This document shows positions 1 to 11,685 of a DNA stretch of 64,000 bases, piece after piece. Position 1 is the stretch's first letter. Each line of letters begins with the position of its first letter. The notes under the pieces were generated by a model. The model worked only from the letters and a program-made list of their open reading frames with translations, searched no databases and was not told the DNA's origin. Source of the stretch: Nemertoderma westbladi (taxonomy: Eukaryota; Xenacoelomorpha; Nemertodermatida; Nemertodermatidae); the NCBI GenBank assembly GCA_032718475.1, contig JAUCBJ010008173.1:10001-74000 (forward strand). Reading direction: 5' to 3'. Position numbers and translations under genes: made by a program.

Positions 1-252
1 ACAATGTCCTCCAATGGATCTCCCGCCCCTGCAACCACAATGTCCTCCAACGGATCTCCCATCCCTGCAACCACAACGTCCTCCACCGGATCTCCCGTCC
101 CTGCAACCACAATATCCTCCAACGGATCTCCCGTCCCTGCAACCACAATGTCCTCCAATGGATCTCCCGCCCCTGCAACCACAATGTCCTCCAACGGATC
201 TCCCGTCCCTGTAACCACAATATCCTCCAGCGGATCTCCCGTCCCTGCAATC
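1..252 (+). repeat. 36-bp tandem repeat, 7 copies
   Basis: Seven head-to-tail copies of a 36-bp unit begin at 1, 37, 73, 109, 145, 181 and 217, differing by a few substitutions. The unit is a multiple of three, so two plus frames stay open. One frame reads a 12-residue Ser/Thr/Pro-rich unit (SSNGSPxPATT type). The array may continue past the window's left edge. Confidence 0.9.
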
Positions 253-384
253 ACAACGTCCCAGGATGTCATCACACTTCACCCTGATCTAAGGTCTTAC
301 GGCGGCAAAGGCATCGAACAAAGTCTTACCATGGGAATGGGCACTTTCAAGCTGTCGAATCATGATGTAGGTGGGCGCGGATGA
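4..384 (+). CDS. Possible mucin-like Ser/Thr/Pro-repeat coding segment (partial)
   Basis: The frame through the 36-bp array gives seven 12-residue Ser/Thr/Pro-rich repeats followed by about 40 unique residues and a TGA stop. Such repeats are typical of O-glycosylated mucin-like stalks, and most changes between copies are conservative in this frame. The left end is open at the window edge, so the true start is unseen. A donor-like AG|GTGGGC lies near 367. Because the repeat length is divisible by three, an open frame is expected even in non-coding DNA, so this is only a candidate exon. Confidence 0.25.
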   Translation: MSSNGSPAPATTMSSNGSPIPATTTSSTGSPVPATTISSNGSPVPATTMSSNGSPAPATTMSSNGSPVPVTTISSSGSPVPAITTSQDVITLHPDLRSYGGKGIEQSLTMGMGTFKLSNHDVGGRG

Positions 385-1495
385 ATGGTGTGGGTCCCTT
401 AAGCATTGCGGGTATTCCTCCCCCTTGTGTTGCTGTGGCCTAAAGATTTAGGCAGCCACCCTTCTAATGTTGGCTGTCTTTAAGATAGATACGGCAACTT
501 ATATAATAAATCTGAGGCATGGAATCGCACTAGAACCTTCCACAACATTCCATGAGCTCACATTGGCCCAATAAATTATTTAACACATATCATTGGCCCA
601 GCTAATCAGTTCTATTTGTTGTACGCAGGCTATTGGTTCAGCTATTTTTAATGAAATCGAAATAAATGTGTGCAAAAATACAAATTTACCGAATGAGATT
701 TGAACCGTTGTGTTAAAGAGATCTCAAAGGGGATTCTTTCTTTTGATACGTTTGTATTTTCAATGAATCAAAGATTAAATCAAACTATAACATAACAATC
801 TAAATGCCCTAAGCACAAGCCGAAACAGATAAAGCGCAGTGATAGTGTTAGTGGTAACGTAAGTGTAAATAGTCAAGGTCAGCCCAAGTCAATATGGCCT
901 TGCCTACCTAAAACTGTTGACGTTTAAAGATACAAGATCTGGATCACCTTCTCCCTTACAGCCTTAATGGCGACCAGTCCCTGGTCTTCTATTTAAATTC
1001 GCCAAACCGCAGCTACCAGCCCAGCCAGTGCTGCCGCGCATTGGATCCTGCAACTTGTAAGCGGATTCAATTCCGCGCATTACCCACCCAAAATGGGACT
1101 AGTGGCATTTTACGAATATAGTTGGCGATGTGAGATTACCAATAATAATCTCATCTCATAACCAACTGGGGGGGGGGGGGGGGTGATACACGCCATAAGC
1201 CACAGAGAGATGTGAGAGGTCAAACCACCGCAGAGGGAGAAACCAGCTAGTGAGACTAGCACCCAGGGGGTAACACCAACAGGGGTGGCGAAGTGACAAT
1301 TAGTATATAAGCCAATAGCAGGCAGGAAAGTACATTGGGAGGACAAGAGCGCATCCATTGGATATCAGAGGCCACCCAGTAGTGTAGGGCTAATACCAAT
1401 ATGTGTCAATGATATAACTCTTGTAATCACTGATTAGAGAAAAGCGGATATAAGGGGAGAGGAGCGTGAGCTCGAAGCCCGACTCATGGAAGAGA
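385..1495. other. No gene seen
   Basis: No supported coding sequence. It contains an aataaa signal near 505 and a 16-G homopolymer at 1168-1183. Codon-like open stretches on the minus strand here look accidental. Confidence 0.6.
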
Positions 1496-1790
1496 GATTT
1501 CATCAGGAATCCCATATAATGAAAGTATGCTGAACATACGTGAGCGAGAGACTGAATCAAAAGCCTTGAAGAAGATAAGAGGACAAAGATAACAGCCTGT
1601 CTTTCTTTTTTGATAACTCTTCAATTATCCTTCTAAGTGCCAAAATGGGCTCCATGGTCCCACGACCTTTATGGAACCCATTCTGATTTCCACGGAGCAG
1701 TCTCTCAATGGGATCCCTGATGCGATTTAATATAATTATATTGTATAGCTTTGCATCAATCGAGATCAAGATATCCCCCTCCATAGTGAA
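1496..1790 (-). mobile_element. RTE-like LINE fragment (reverse transcriptase)
   Basis: On the minus strand this stretch encodes reverse-transcriptase fingers/palm residues (AKLYN, LNRIRDPIERL, NQNGF, ALRRIIEELSKKKDR). They match the element at 16.5-19.3 kb around 17960-18240 almost residue for residue. Both ends stop abruptly, so it is a truncated copy. A small deletion near 1575 breaks the frame just before the first catalytic motif. Confidence 0.9.
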
Positions 1791-1797
1791 ATCTTCA

Positions 1798-1895
1798 TCC
1801 GATCTGCTAGCTCAGTACACACACCTGGCTGATGATAACCTATAATAAGTTTGAAACCTAGGTACCGGGTTCGAGCCCCAACAGGGTCGGTTGAT
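1798..1895 (+). mobile_element. tRNA-like SINE head (candidate)
   Basis: An A-box-like tagctcagta (about 1808) and a B-box gggttcgagcccc (about 1867) are spaced as in a tRNA gene, but no cloverleaf with paired acceptor ends is evident. Best read as a tRNA-derived SINE promoter region. Its 3' extent is unclear. Confidence 0.4.
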
Positions 1896-2574
1896 ATTTT
1901 TCGCTATGGAGAGCATTATCATATTGTCCTATCTACATTATATATTTAATTCACCGTCACTCACCCCACAACAATTCATTTATTATTATTAATAACCTGG
2001 AGCTCCCTATGTGATATTGTGTGAGGGTATTATGCCCTTATTTCATGGTAGATTCAGTGCCGACCGATCCACCATTGCCGATTGTTATTATATTGTGTCG
2101 CCAATGTCTGTGTTGGCTTTCTTCCAAGGCCGCTTTATTTTTCATTAAAATATCTCGTAACCTGCGTTGTTACAGTAACATGTGGAGCCAAAGTGCACCT
2201 TGATACAGATCACACTAAAAAGGCCAGTTGTCATTGTTGATATAAATTCGACTTTGGTTATGCCTCACATGCTTCAATTTAATCGTGTGAGTCCACATTT
2301 TACATAGTCGAACTACTTTATAATGTTTTAAGAGTTCATGGTGTAAAGTTTTATCACAGCCATCCCTACTACTACGAACATTTTCAATATTTTATACAGT
2401 AGAAAGACCAGATGTGTCAAAAATGACATATAGGTAAAAGCGTATCAGTAAAGGCAACATTTCCATTTATGAAGCCAGTTTTTCAGGAAATATATCTAAA
2501 TAGGTATGTAAAGAACAAAAACTAAATATAAATACATATATTTCATAATTTATTTTTATTAAGTAAAATGTCAA

Positions 2575-2665
2575 TTTTGTCAAAAAGCCGGCACAGCATT
2601 CTTAATATAAATGTAATATATATAATACAGCTGCAATGCAGCATGCCAATAGTAATAGCAGTAGA
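2575..2665 (+). mobile_element. 3' tail fragment of the RTE-like LINE
   Basis: The stretch aagccggcacagcattctta, then cagctgcaatgcagcatgcc and a degenerate TAG-rich end, matches the 3' end of the element at 19263-19325. About 15 bp of AT-rich sequence has been gained in the middle. Confidence 0.85.
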
Positions 2666-2834
2666 GGATATTCTACCCACGAACCTCAGGTTCACAAAGA
2701 AAGGCTGGCCTTAATAAATCAACTCAGTTTGTGCAGTACAATAACTAATGTTAACACATCCATTAGCTGCATAAATAATTTCAATCTGAAAAATCGTATA
2801 TTTTTTATCTTTATTTTCCATCTTTTCATTCTAG

Positions 2835-3440
2835 ATAAACCATCTTGGATCAACAAAAGCAAAGGCGAGGGATATGTTGTAGGAGCGGTTGGTGACAATA
2901 TTTTATTGAAATGCACATTTAATGCCCAACCATCCATAGATTTATCAAATCTAACTTATCATTGGTCTCATGGTGAGGATGGAAGTGGAAGGCTAGAAAA
3001 CAATGAAATATATTCAATATCCCATACAAGATTAGAATATGACAATGCTATCAACAGAACAGTTTCTGAATTAAAGTTAACAATAAATAATGTGACGAAG
3101 GAGCATCTGAATAGAATGTACTATGGTATCGTTACTAACCTGAGGGGGGAAGGACGTTGTGAGGTATCTTTAGAGGGTAAAGTTATAGTTGAGTCATTAA
3201 ATGATACAAGTGTAAAGGTTTCATGGGAACCAGGTTATACTATTGGAATTCATTGGTTTTATACTGTTGAGTTCAATAACATTGTTGGATCTATCATAAT
3301 GAGAACAACAGAAAAGACAATAGATTCATATGTTATCATATCAGGATTATCAAATGAACCACATTATTTCTCGGTTCTGACTTGTGATAATGGTGGTTGT
3401 AGGTTCCGCACAACAGCAGTGGCTGGTTCACCTACGTTGG
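2835..3440 (+). CDS. Exon of an extracellular protein: Ig-like + fibronectin III domains
   Basis: A 606-bp exon lies between a pyrimidine-rich acceptor (ttttcattctag) and a strong donor (gtaagt at 3441). It starts and ends in phase 1, the classic symmetrical 1-1 class used in shuffled extracellular modules. The first half is an Ig-like domain: a B-strand Cys in GDNILLKCTF, a Trp in YHWSH, and SELKLTINNVTKEHLNRMYYG as the E-F strands, although the usual YxC Cys is displaced or absent. The second half is FN3-like (VKVSWEPGY, YTVEF, ISGLSNEPHYFSVLT). Several NxS/T sequons fit an extracellular location. The next exon at 5469 is phase-compatible. Signal peptide, transmembrane segment and remaining exons are not visible. 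Confident as a coding exon; gene identity unknown. Confidence 0.8.
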
Positions 3441-3783
3441 GTAAGTTAAAAAGCATACTATGATAGTGCTCCCTCATACTAGTATTTACTGGCAAGTATA
3501 TTTCTGACGTTCTAGAATTATATCAAACATTTAACAACATTTAAATAGGTATAATAAAATTAATTTGTATATTTTTTTAGCTATGAAAATATTAATGATT
3601 CCGACGGAGTTTTAACTGGACGTTAAGTGCATATAAGATTACGATATGGTTTCTAATGTACAAGTTTCTAATGTTTATATAATCTGCACAAATTAAAGTT
3701 GTTGGATTACAGTTACAGTGCTATTTAATTTAACTGCCATACAATTTGAATTGATCAAGGGCTAATAAAATGGCAGCTGGCTT

Positions 3784-3941
3784 TGAAATTAATACTCCAT
3801 ATCTCAAAAACCTGTGGCCTAGTGGTTGTAGTCTCGGCTTCCACCTCGAGGTCCCAGGTTCGAATCCGACACCACGCTGATGAGACCCAGTAAGGTCGAA
3901 ACGCGTACGTGGTTTGGAGGGATATGAGATATTAATTTCAA
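3784..3941 (+). mobile_element. tRNA-derived SINE-like unit bounded by inverted repeats
   Basis: A tRNA-like core at 3811-3876 has an A box (tggcctagtggttg) and a B box (ggttcgaatcc). It is followed by ctgatgagacccagtaaggt, a SINE-body-like stretch. Imperfect inverted repeats (gaaattaata...catatc) occur at 3785-3805 and 3920-3940. It lies in the intron between the Ig-FN3 and PAN exons. Confidence 0.5.
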
Positions 3942-4035
3942 GTAAAGTTACGCGATTCCTAAATTTGTAAACTACCAGGGATTAAAAGTACGCATGTGAT
4001 GGGATTAGTTTAGGATAGGTGATAGGATATTTTTT

Positions 4036-4330
4036 TTTTTTTGATAGGAGACTGGTTTCACATTTGTTTCTATAATATATGTAAATATATATTATAGAAA
4101 CAAATGTGAAACCAGTCTCCTATCAAAAATGAAACCTAACTACAAATAAACACTTTAATAACTGCACGAATAACTATCCTATATATTAGAAAATACAGAG
4201 CTTTTTGTTCGCCGTCTAGATATTAAATTTGATAAAAATAAAGGGTTTCAGGATTCAAACACTGTACCCGGGAAAACATAGCTCCATCATCAGCAGTGTA
4301 CTGTGAGTACTCAGTATACTTATATATATA
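4036..4330. mobile_element. Partial MITE copy A with a perfect 44-bp hairpin
   Basis: Positions 4036-4079 and 4085-4129 form a near-perfect inverted repeat of about 44 bp with a 5-bp loop, containing gataggagactgg. The right part repeats sequence found in copy B (tttgataaaaataaagggtt and ccatcatcagcagtgtactg). It looks like an internally rearranged copy of the next element. Confidence 0.75.
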
Positions 4331-4384
4331 TATTATATATATAAGAAACAAGATGGGTACAGTACAACCTGACTGGCGAAATAT

Positions 4385-5066
4385 ATATATAGAAACAATG
4401 TGATCCAGTCTCCTATCAAAAATGAAACCTAACTACAAATAAACACTTTAATAACTGCACGAATAACTATCCTATATATTAGAAAATACAGGACATTTAG
4501 TCCGCCGAAAGGGGTAAGTCTACATACTAAATTTGATAAAAATAAAGGGTTTCAGGATTTAAACACTGTACCCGGGGAAACACAGCTCCATCATCAGCAG
4601 TGTACTGTGAGTCCCTACCCTATCTAAATACGGCACAGTACCAATTGACCAATATAATACAGGAAATGAAACCAAATACTGAAATAGAGAAGTAAACAAA
4701 TCAGACCGGTAGTAAATAGATGAAACCCAAAAACTGATACCACTAAAGGCTAAATAAAATACATGAAACCAAAATAAGAATGAACCCAATTGAGAATAGT
4801 GCCCAAATAGTGAACTACTATATCTAACCTGCATAATAAATAAATCCATAATGGCTGTATTGCACAGTCTAATAATAGATATGTTATATAATATATATAA
4901 TTAATTAATTAATAATTAAATAAAAATTAATAAAAATTAAATAATTAATTATATATAATAATTTTCTAATATATAGGATAGTTATTCGTGCAGTTATTAA
5001 AGTGTTTATTTGTAGTTAGGTTTCATTTATGATAGGAGACTGGATCACATTGTTTCTATATATTAT
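4385..5066. mobile_element. MITE copy B with about 100-bp terminal inverted repeats
   Basis: The left arm (about 4389-4490) and right arm (about 4963-5063) are reverse complements, including actatcctatatattag and agtctcctatc. The interior of about 470 bp has no transposase. Flanks are TATATA-rich, so the TSD cannot be resolved, although a TA duplication would fit. Confidence 0.85.
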
Positions 5067-5468
5067 ATATATATATATAATACCTAAGATAACTAACGTT
5101 AAATATAGTTATTTCAATTTCCATTACCATTATTTTTTATATATACAACAAATATACTTATAGATATTGACAACCCCATCACCATAATTTGGACATTAGG
5201 CCAACGATTATGCACAAAGTGTAATGACAAAAGTGTAATGACAAACCTGACATAAAACTGTAATTTCAGATCACGTCAGGGCCTCCAGATCCTGCTAACA
5301 CTATGGCACTAATCTGGTACTACCTGTAGATGATACCATTGTAGCCCAATCATTTATTAGGGTCAAGGATATTAGGGATTAGGATGTGGTGTTTTATGGA
5401 ATAATATTGGTGGGACCCATTCTAAGATGCATATATATTTTGTACAAATATATAATGTTATTTTTCAG

Positions 5469-5771
5469 TTCAATGGGTTGATTATGGCAGATCATGTCTG
5501 ACTCTTTCTGATGGATCTAACGAAATTGGAGGTCTAGGATTGTTAGGAACAACGCTTTCTGATGTAACAACAATGGAAGATTGCAAAACTAAGTGTGTTG
5601 AAGAGAAGCCAGATGTTTGTGAATCTGTGAATTACGTGGCACTAGAGAACAAATGCTATTTGTTGAATATGAACATGAGATCAGATGGAAGCAGATTCCA
5701 TGAACCTTGCAACCTTGTTTTAGAAAACACTTCGGGTTATGATGTCGATGTGTATTATTCAGAATTGCGAT
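5469..5771 (+). CDS. Exon encoding a PAN/Apple domain
   Basis: A 303-bp exon follows tttttcag and ends at a donor (gtgagtatg at 5772). It begins and ends in phase 1, so it joins in frame to the Ig-FN3 exon at 2835-3440. The roughly 100 residues carry six cysteines in a PAN/Apple-like arrangement (RSC, EDC, TKC, DVC, NKCYLL, EPC), with a central SVNY and the KCYL motif typical of the family. PAN/Apple modules bind proteins or carbohydrates outside the cell. Together with the upstream exon this implies a secreted or membrane receptor with Ig, FN3 and PAN modules. The exon's frame stays open past the donor into the LINE, which is probably coincidental. Confidence 0.8.
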
Positions 5772-5799
5772 GTGAGTATGTATGGATTTGGATTTGCCT

Positions 5800-8700
5800 T
5801 TTTTGTATTGAAGATAACTTACCCTTTACCAAAATTACAGATCAAAACGAATTTCTACTTACGATAGCTGATTACCGCTTACCTTCCGTAATAAACATGG
5901 ATTTACTAGACTCTCATTATACAAACATTTTTGAACAAGATACCGATAATTTAACAGACAATGACCCAGACAGTAATTATTTTAATGCAGACTTAGATAC
6001 CCAATACTACCGCGACTTAACATCTATCCAACAAAATTCTATAACAAGCATTGCCATGTTTCACTGTAATATACGGAGTCTGAATAAAAATCTTGAGGCA
6101 CTTAAGGAAACTTTAAAATGCATTCCCCTAAATTTCCCTGTGATTGCGGTTTCTGAAACATGGCAAACAAACATCAATCACGACACATTTAAAATAAATA
6201 ATTATAATTTTTTTTACAACCACAGAAAAGATCAAACGGGTGGTGGATGTGGTTTGTACATTGCAGATAACTTAAACTGTTCTCCAAGACCTGATATCGG
6301 CAATTTTATTCCAAACACTTATGAATCCACTTTCGTCGAATGGCAACGGGAAAACAATAAAAACGTTATATTTGGTTGTCTATACCGCCCACCAGGGACA
6401 GATACTGTACCATTCTTCGATAACTTAGAAAAAAGCCTAAGAAAAATTAATTCTGAAGGTAAAATTGCCTATATCCTTGGAGACTTTAACATCAATATCC
6501 TACACATAAATAAATCATCTATACCAATGGAATTCTTGGAAAAGATAACAAACCACTGCTTTGTGCCACTAATAAACAAACCCACCAGATTCACAGACCA
6601 CTCGGCAACAGCTATTGATAACATTATAACAAATGATTATGGCTCAGTTGTACACACAGGTATACTGTTGGCTGACATTTCGGATCACCTACCGATTATG
6701 GTCGAATGTAATATACCAATAAACAGTCCTCCTGGGAAACATAAAATATACTACAAACGCGATATATCCGTCCAAAATAAGGAAAAATTTATAAAACTTT
6801 TGAAATCGTTGCATGAAAATAACAGATGGGATAACATTACACTAGAAGACGATATCAACAACGCCTACAATAATTTTATGCAAAAGTATCAGAATTTATT
6901 CAACACATGTTTTCCACTAAAAGAATGCAAAATAATCAACGAAAGCAAACCGTGGATTACAGAGTCCATATTCACATCGATAAAACAAAAGCACCAACTA
7001 TACGGTATCCTCCTTAAAAATCCTACTATACAAAATAGGCAATTATATATTAACTACAAAAATAACCTAACCCAGATTATACGTAATGCCAGGAAATTTC
7101 ACTACTCAAATCTGTTTGAAAAATACAAAAACAACATCTCAAAAACATGGGGAGTAATAAGAGAACTTATGAATAATAAACACAAAAGTAAAATATCAAG
7201 TACATTTCTTGTAAATAATAAACTATCATCTAATGAAACGGAAATATCAAATGGATTCAATACCTACTTTGCAGCAGTTGGGCAAAATCTCGCTAATAAA
7301 ATCCCCAAAACCGACTGTACGGTAGAAAGCTATCTAGGAAATTCCTTATCAGAGTCCATTTTTTTCAGTCCGGTAACCAATGAAGAAGTCATAAATATGG
7401 TCAATGCACTGCCTAACAAAATTTCCACTGGTCTAGACGGGGTAAATGTTATAATTTTTAAACAAATAATCCAATATATATCAGATCCCGTCACTCATCT
7501 AATTAACTTTAGTTTAAAAACTGGTATTGTACCTAAAAATATGAAACTCTCCAAAGTTGTACCAATTTTTAAGAATGGTGACGCCAATCTGTTTCAAAAT
7601 TATCGCCCCATTAGTGTTCTACCTTTTTTGTCAAAACTTTTAGAAAAGACTGTCTATTTACAATTCAGTGGATTTCTTGCCAAACATAAATTACTTATTG
7701 ACTCTCAATTCGGTTTCCGTACAGGGCGATCAGTCGACCAAGCTATATCTCTACTTCTTCAAAACCTCACGGAAAACACTGAAGCGAAACAATCGACTCT
7801 GGGAATATTCGTAGACCTATCGAAAGCGTTCGATACGGTTGATCACAATGTATTATTTTAAAAACTCGAACACTATGGAATAAGGGGATTAGCCTTGCAA
7901 TGGTTTAAAAGCTACCTGGAAGAGAGATATCAGTCAGTTCAATACAAATCAACTTTATCAAACCAACAATTAATCAAATGCGGTGTACCCCAAGGATCAA
8001 TACTAGCTCCTTTATTATTTTTAATATACATGAACGACATAATTTCTTCATCAAAAACGTTAAATTTTATCCTCTTTGCTGACGATTGTAATATATTTCT
8101 AACCGGTAAAAACATTTCTGAAATTTTACGGGAAGCAAATCTCGAACTAGAGAAAGTTATGATTTGGTTAAATACAAATAAATTATCCTTAAATATCACA
8201 AAAACAAAGTACATCATATTTAAAAATAATTCTAATCACCAATCATCACTAGGAAAATATTTAAAAATCGGAGGTTGCAAAATTGAACAAGTAAATCATA
8301 TAAAATTCCTGGGTATTTACATTAGTGAAAATTTAAAGTGGAATAGGCACGTCGATCACATCAGAGTTAAAATATCAAAAAATATTGGGATAATAAATAA
8401 AATCAAACACTTCATACCATTTAAAATCAGATTAAGTCTTTATCACACATTGATCGAGTCCCATATTTCCTTTGCCTTAACAGCCTGGGGTAATTGTCAT
8501 GAGGTTCAACACGATACAGTTCTAAACCAGTTAATTAAACTACAAAAGAGATACATCCGAATTATCTTTTTAAAACCATATAACTTTCCTACCCATGAGT
8601 TGTTTAAAAATGTAAACATACTAAAACTTAAATCACTCTATAAGTATCGTTGTTTACTGTACATTTTCCGTCACCGATTAGGACTCCAACATCTTCCAGA

Positions 8701-9050
8701 AGGACTTAAATCAACCCTAGTTCCAATAAGTACTGTACATAAGTATCCCACTCGCGCGGCACAAAACCACCACTATCGGCTCCCACTTTATCAAACGAAC
8801 TACGGAAAATCCACAATATCATATCAGGCAGTCAAACTATGGAACATCATACCGGCCGAAATTCAAACCTCAAAATCGTTATGCAAAGTAAAAAAACTTC
8901 TAAAGACATACCTTATCAATCTCCAATAACTCCGTACCGTACTGTATATTCCATGAAATACACATTCTATAAACATACAATAAAAATATTACATCTATCC
9001 TATTCCTATTATGTATACGGCAACCATTACAGCAAAAATAAAGTAAGATG
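5800..9050 (+). mobile_element. CR1/Jockey-group LINE, nearly intact, one stop codon
   Basis: Within one frame an apurinic endonuclease (FHCNIRSLNKN near 6060, GDFNINI, SDHLPIM) is followed by reverse transcriptase: NYRPISVLPF, QFGFR, FVDLSKAFDTVDH (motif A), GVPQGSILAPLLF (motif B), FADD (catalytic), and KFLGIYI. A C-terminal region ends at the stop at 8927-8929. A single in-frame TAA at 7859-7861, between motifs A and B, interrupts it, so this copy cannot make full-length enzyme. A probable start Met is at 5897. The 3' end is not precisely defined and no long poly(A) tail is clear. No separate ORF1 is seen. It sits in host sense orientation immediately after the PAN exon, so it is probably intronic. 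Confidence 0.9.
7859..7861 (+). pseudogene. In-frame TAA inactivating the LINE polyprotein
   Basis: The reading frame is the same before and after this stop (5540-7858 and 7862-8929), and the flanking residues continue the reverse-transcriptase alignment without a gap. This is a point nonsense change, not a frameshift. Confidence 0.85.
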
Positions 9051-9513
9051 GTGATCAGCTGTCAATGAATACTCAACCAAAACTGGCAAATCTAGACAAA
9101 TAAATTGTGTAGTATTATACCATACTACTGCAAAAAAATGTTTGTAGCATTAATAAGCATAATTAAAAAAAAAAAATATGACATTAAAATAAAAAATTAA
9201 GTATTAAAAATAATGCATTTTCTAGCACAAAATAAGCCATGCTTCTGTGTTCGGAAATGTTGGCGCCTAGGAAGTGGCTATAGTATTTAGTAGTGGGGTC
9301 TGTGGCTGGGGGGGGGGGGGGGGGGGAGGTTATCAAGTAATCTAAGTATACTAGTAGTATGCAGTTTCTAATGTTGTTGTTTAATTGTAATTGTTGAATT
9401 GTTTGTTTTTAATAATAATAAATGAGTATATTTGCCTCAAAAAAAAGGATAACTTAATTTGTAACATAATTGTTCAATATTAATGAGACTTATTTGGTAA
9501 ATCGCGCAAATTC
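9051..9513. other. LINE flank with poly-A and poly-G tracts
   Basis: No gene seen. It contains an A12 tract near 9166 and a 19-G run at 9308-9326. Confidence 0.6.
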
Positions 9514-11685
9514 CGTCTTTATTGGGAAACTACCCCGGCTACACTCACTGCGGTACCCTATATTTATTGGGAAACTATCCCGGCTACACTCACTGCGGTA
9601 CCCTATATTTATTGGGAAACTACCCCGGCTACACTCACTGCGGTACCCTATATTTATTGGGAAACTACCCCGGCTACACTCACTGCGGTACCCTATATTT
9701 ATTGGGAAACTACCCCGGCTACTACACTCACTGCGGTACCCTATATTTATTGGGAAACTACCCCGGCTACACTCACTGCGGTACCCTATATTTATTGGCA
9801 AACTACCCCGGCTACACTCACTGCGGTACCCTATATTTATTGGGAAACTACCCCGGCTACACTCACTGCGGTACCCTATATTTATTGGGAGACTACTCCG
9901 GCTACACTCACTGCGGTACCCTATATTTATTGGGAAACTACCCCGGCTACACTCACTGCGGTACCCTATATTTATTGGGAGACTACCCCGGCTACACTCA
10001 CTGCGGTACCCTATATTTATTGGGAGACTACCCCGGCTACACTCACTGCGGTACCCTATATTTATTGGGAAACTATCCCGGCTACACTCACTGCGGTACC
10101 CTATATTTATTGGGAAACTACCCCGGCTACACTCACTGCGGTACCCTATATTTATTGGGAAACTACCCCGGCTACACTCACTGCGGTACCCTATATTTAT
10201 TGGGAAACTACCCCGGCTACTACACTCACTGCGGTACCCTATATTTATTGGGAAACTACCCCGGCTACACTCACTGCGGTACCCTATATTTATTGGGAGA
10301 CTACCCCGGCTACACTCACTGCGGTACCCTATATTTATTGGGAAACTACCCCGGCTACACTCACTGCGGTACCCTATATTTATTGGGAGACTACCCCGGC
10401 TACACTCACTGCGGTACCCTATATTTATTGGGAGACTACCCCGGCTACACTCACTGCGGTACCCTATATTTGGGAAACTACCCCGGCTACACTCACTGCG
10501 GTACCCTATATTTATTGGGAGACTACCCCGGCTACACTCACTGCGGTACCCTATATTTATTGGGAAACTACCCCGGCTACACTCACTGCGGTACCCTATA
10601 TTTATTGGGAGACTACCCCGGCTACACTCACTGCGGTACCCTATATTTATTGGGAGACTACCCCGGCTACACTCACTGCGGTACCCTATATTTGGGAAAC
10701 TACCCCGGCTACACTCACTGCGGTACCCTATATTTATTGGGAGACTACCCCGGCTACACTCACTGCGGTACCCTATATTTATTGGGAAACTACCCCGGCT
10801 ACACTCACTGCGGTACCCTATATTTATTGGGAGACTACTCCGGCTACACTCACTGCGGTACCCTATATTTATTGGGAAACTACCCCGGCTACACTCACTG
10901 CGGTACCCTATATTTATTGGGAGACTACCCCGGCTACACTCACTGCGGTACCCTATATTTATTGGGAGACTACCCCGGCTACACTCACTGCGGTACCCTA
11001 TATTTATTGGGAAACTATCCCGGCTACACTCACTGCGGTACCCTATATTTATTGGGAAACTACCCCGGCTACACTCACTGCGGTACCCTATATTTATTGG
11101 GAAACTACCCCGGCTACACTCACTGCGGTACCCTATATTTATTGGGAAACTACCCCGGCTACTACACTCACTGCGGTACCCTATATTTATTGGGAAACTA
11201 CCCCGGCTACACTCACTGCGGTACCCTATATTTATTGGGAGACTACCCCGGCTACACTCACTGCGGTACCCTATATTTATTGGGAAACTACCCCGGCTAC
11301 ACTCACTGCGGTACCCTATATTTATTGGGAGACTACCCCGGCTACACTCACTGCGGTACCTTATATTTATTGGGAGACTACCCCGGCTACACTCACTGCG
11401 GTACCCTATATTTGGGAAACTACCCCGGCTACACTCACTGCGGTACCCTATATTTATTGGGAGACTACCCCGGCTACACTCACTGCGGTACCCTATATTT
11501 GGGAAACTACCCCGGCTACACTCACTGCGGTACCCTATATTTATTGGGAAACTACTCCCCTTACACTCACTGCGGTACCCTACACTCACTGCGGTACCCT
11601 ACACTCACTGCGGTACCCTACACTCACTGCGGTACCCTACACTCACTGCGGTACCCTACACTCACTGCGGTACCCTATATTTATC
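9514..11685. repeat. 45-bp minisatellite, about 46 copies, with higher-order structure and a 19-bp tail
   Basis: The unit reads tatttattgggaaactacc, then ccggctacactcactgcggt and accct (45 bp). Variants include gaaact/gagact, a +3 (ctactacac) form and a -3 (tatttggg) form. The order of 21 variants starting at the gactactccgg unit (9891) recurs exactly 942 bp later (10833), a higher-order duplication. From about 11564 the array collapses to five or six copies of a 19-bp subrepeat (tacactcactgcggtaccc). Since 45 is divisible by three, three long open frames exist on both strands. They lack codon preference and are not considered genes. Confidence 0.95.

Noticed and set aside
1798-1895. Functional tRNA gene
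   Set aside because: A and B boxes present but no convincing acceptor stem; the same holds for 3811, 20555, 34745(-) and 51755. Treated as SINE heads.
9514-9900. CRISPR-like array
   Set aside because: Contiguous 45-bp tandem repeats without unique spacers, in a eukaryotic genome.
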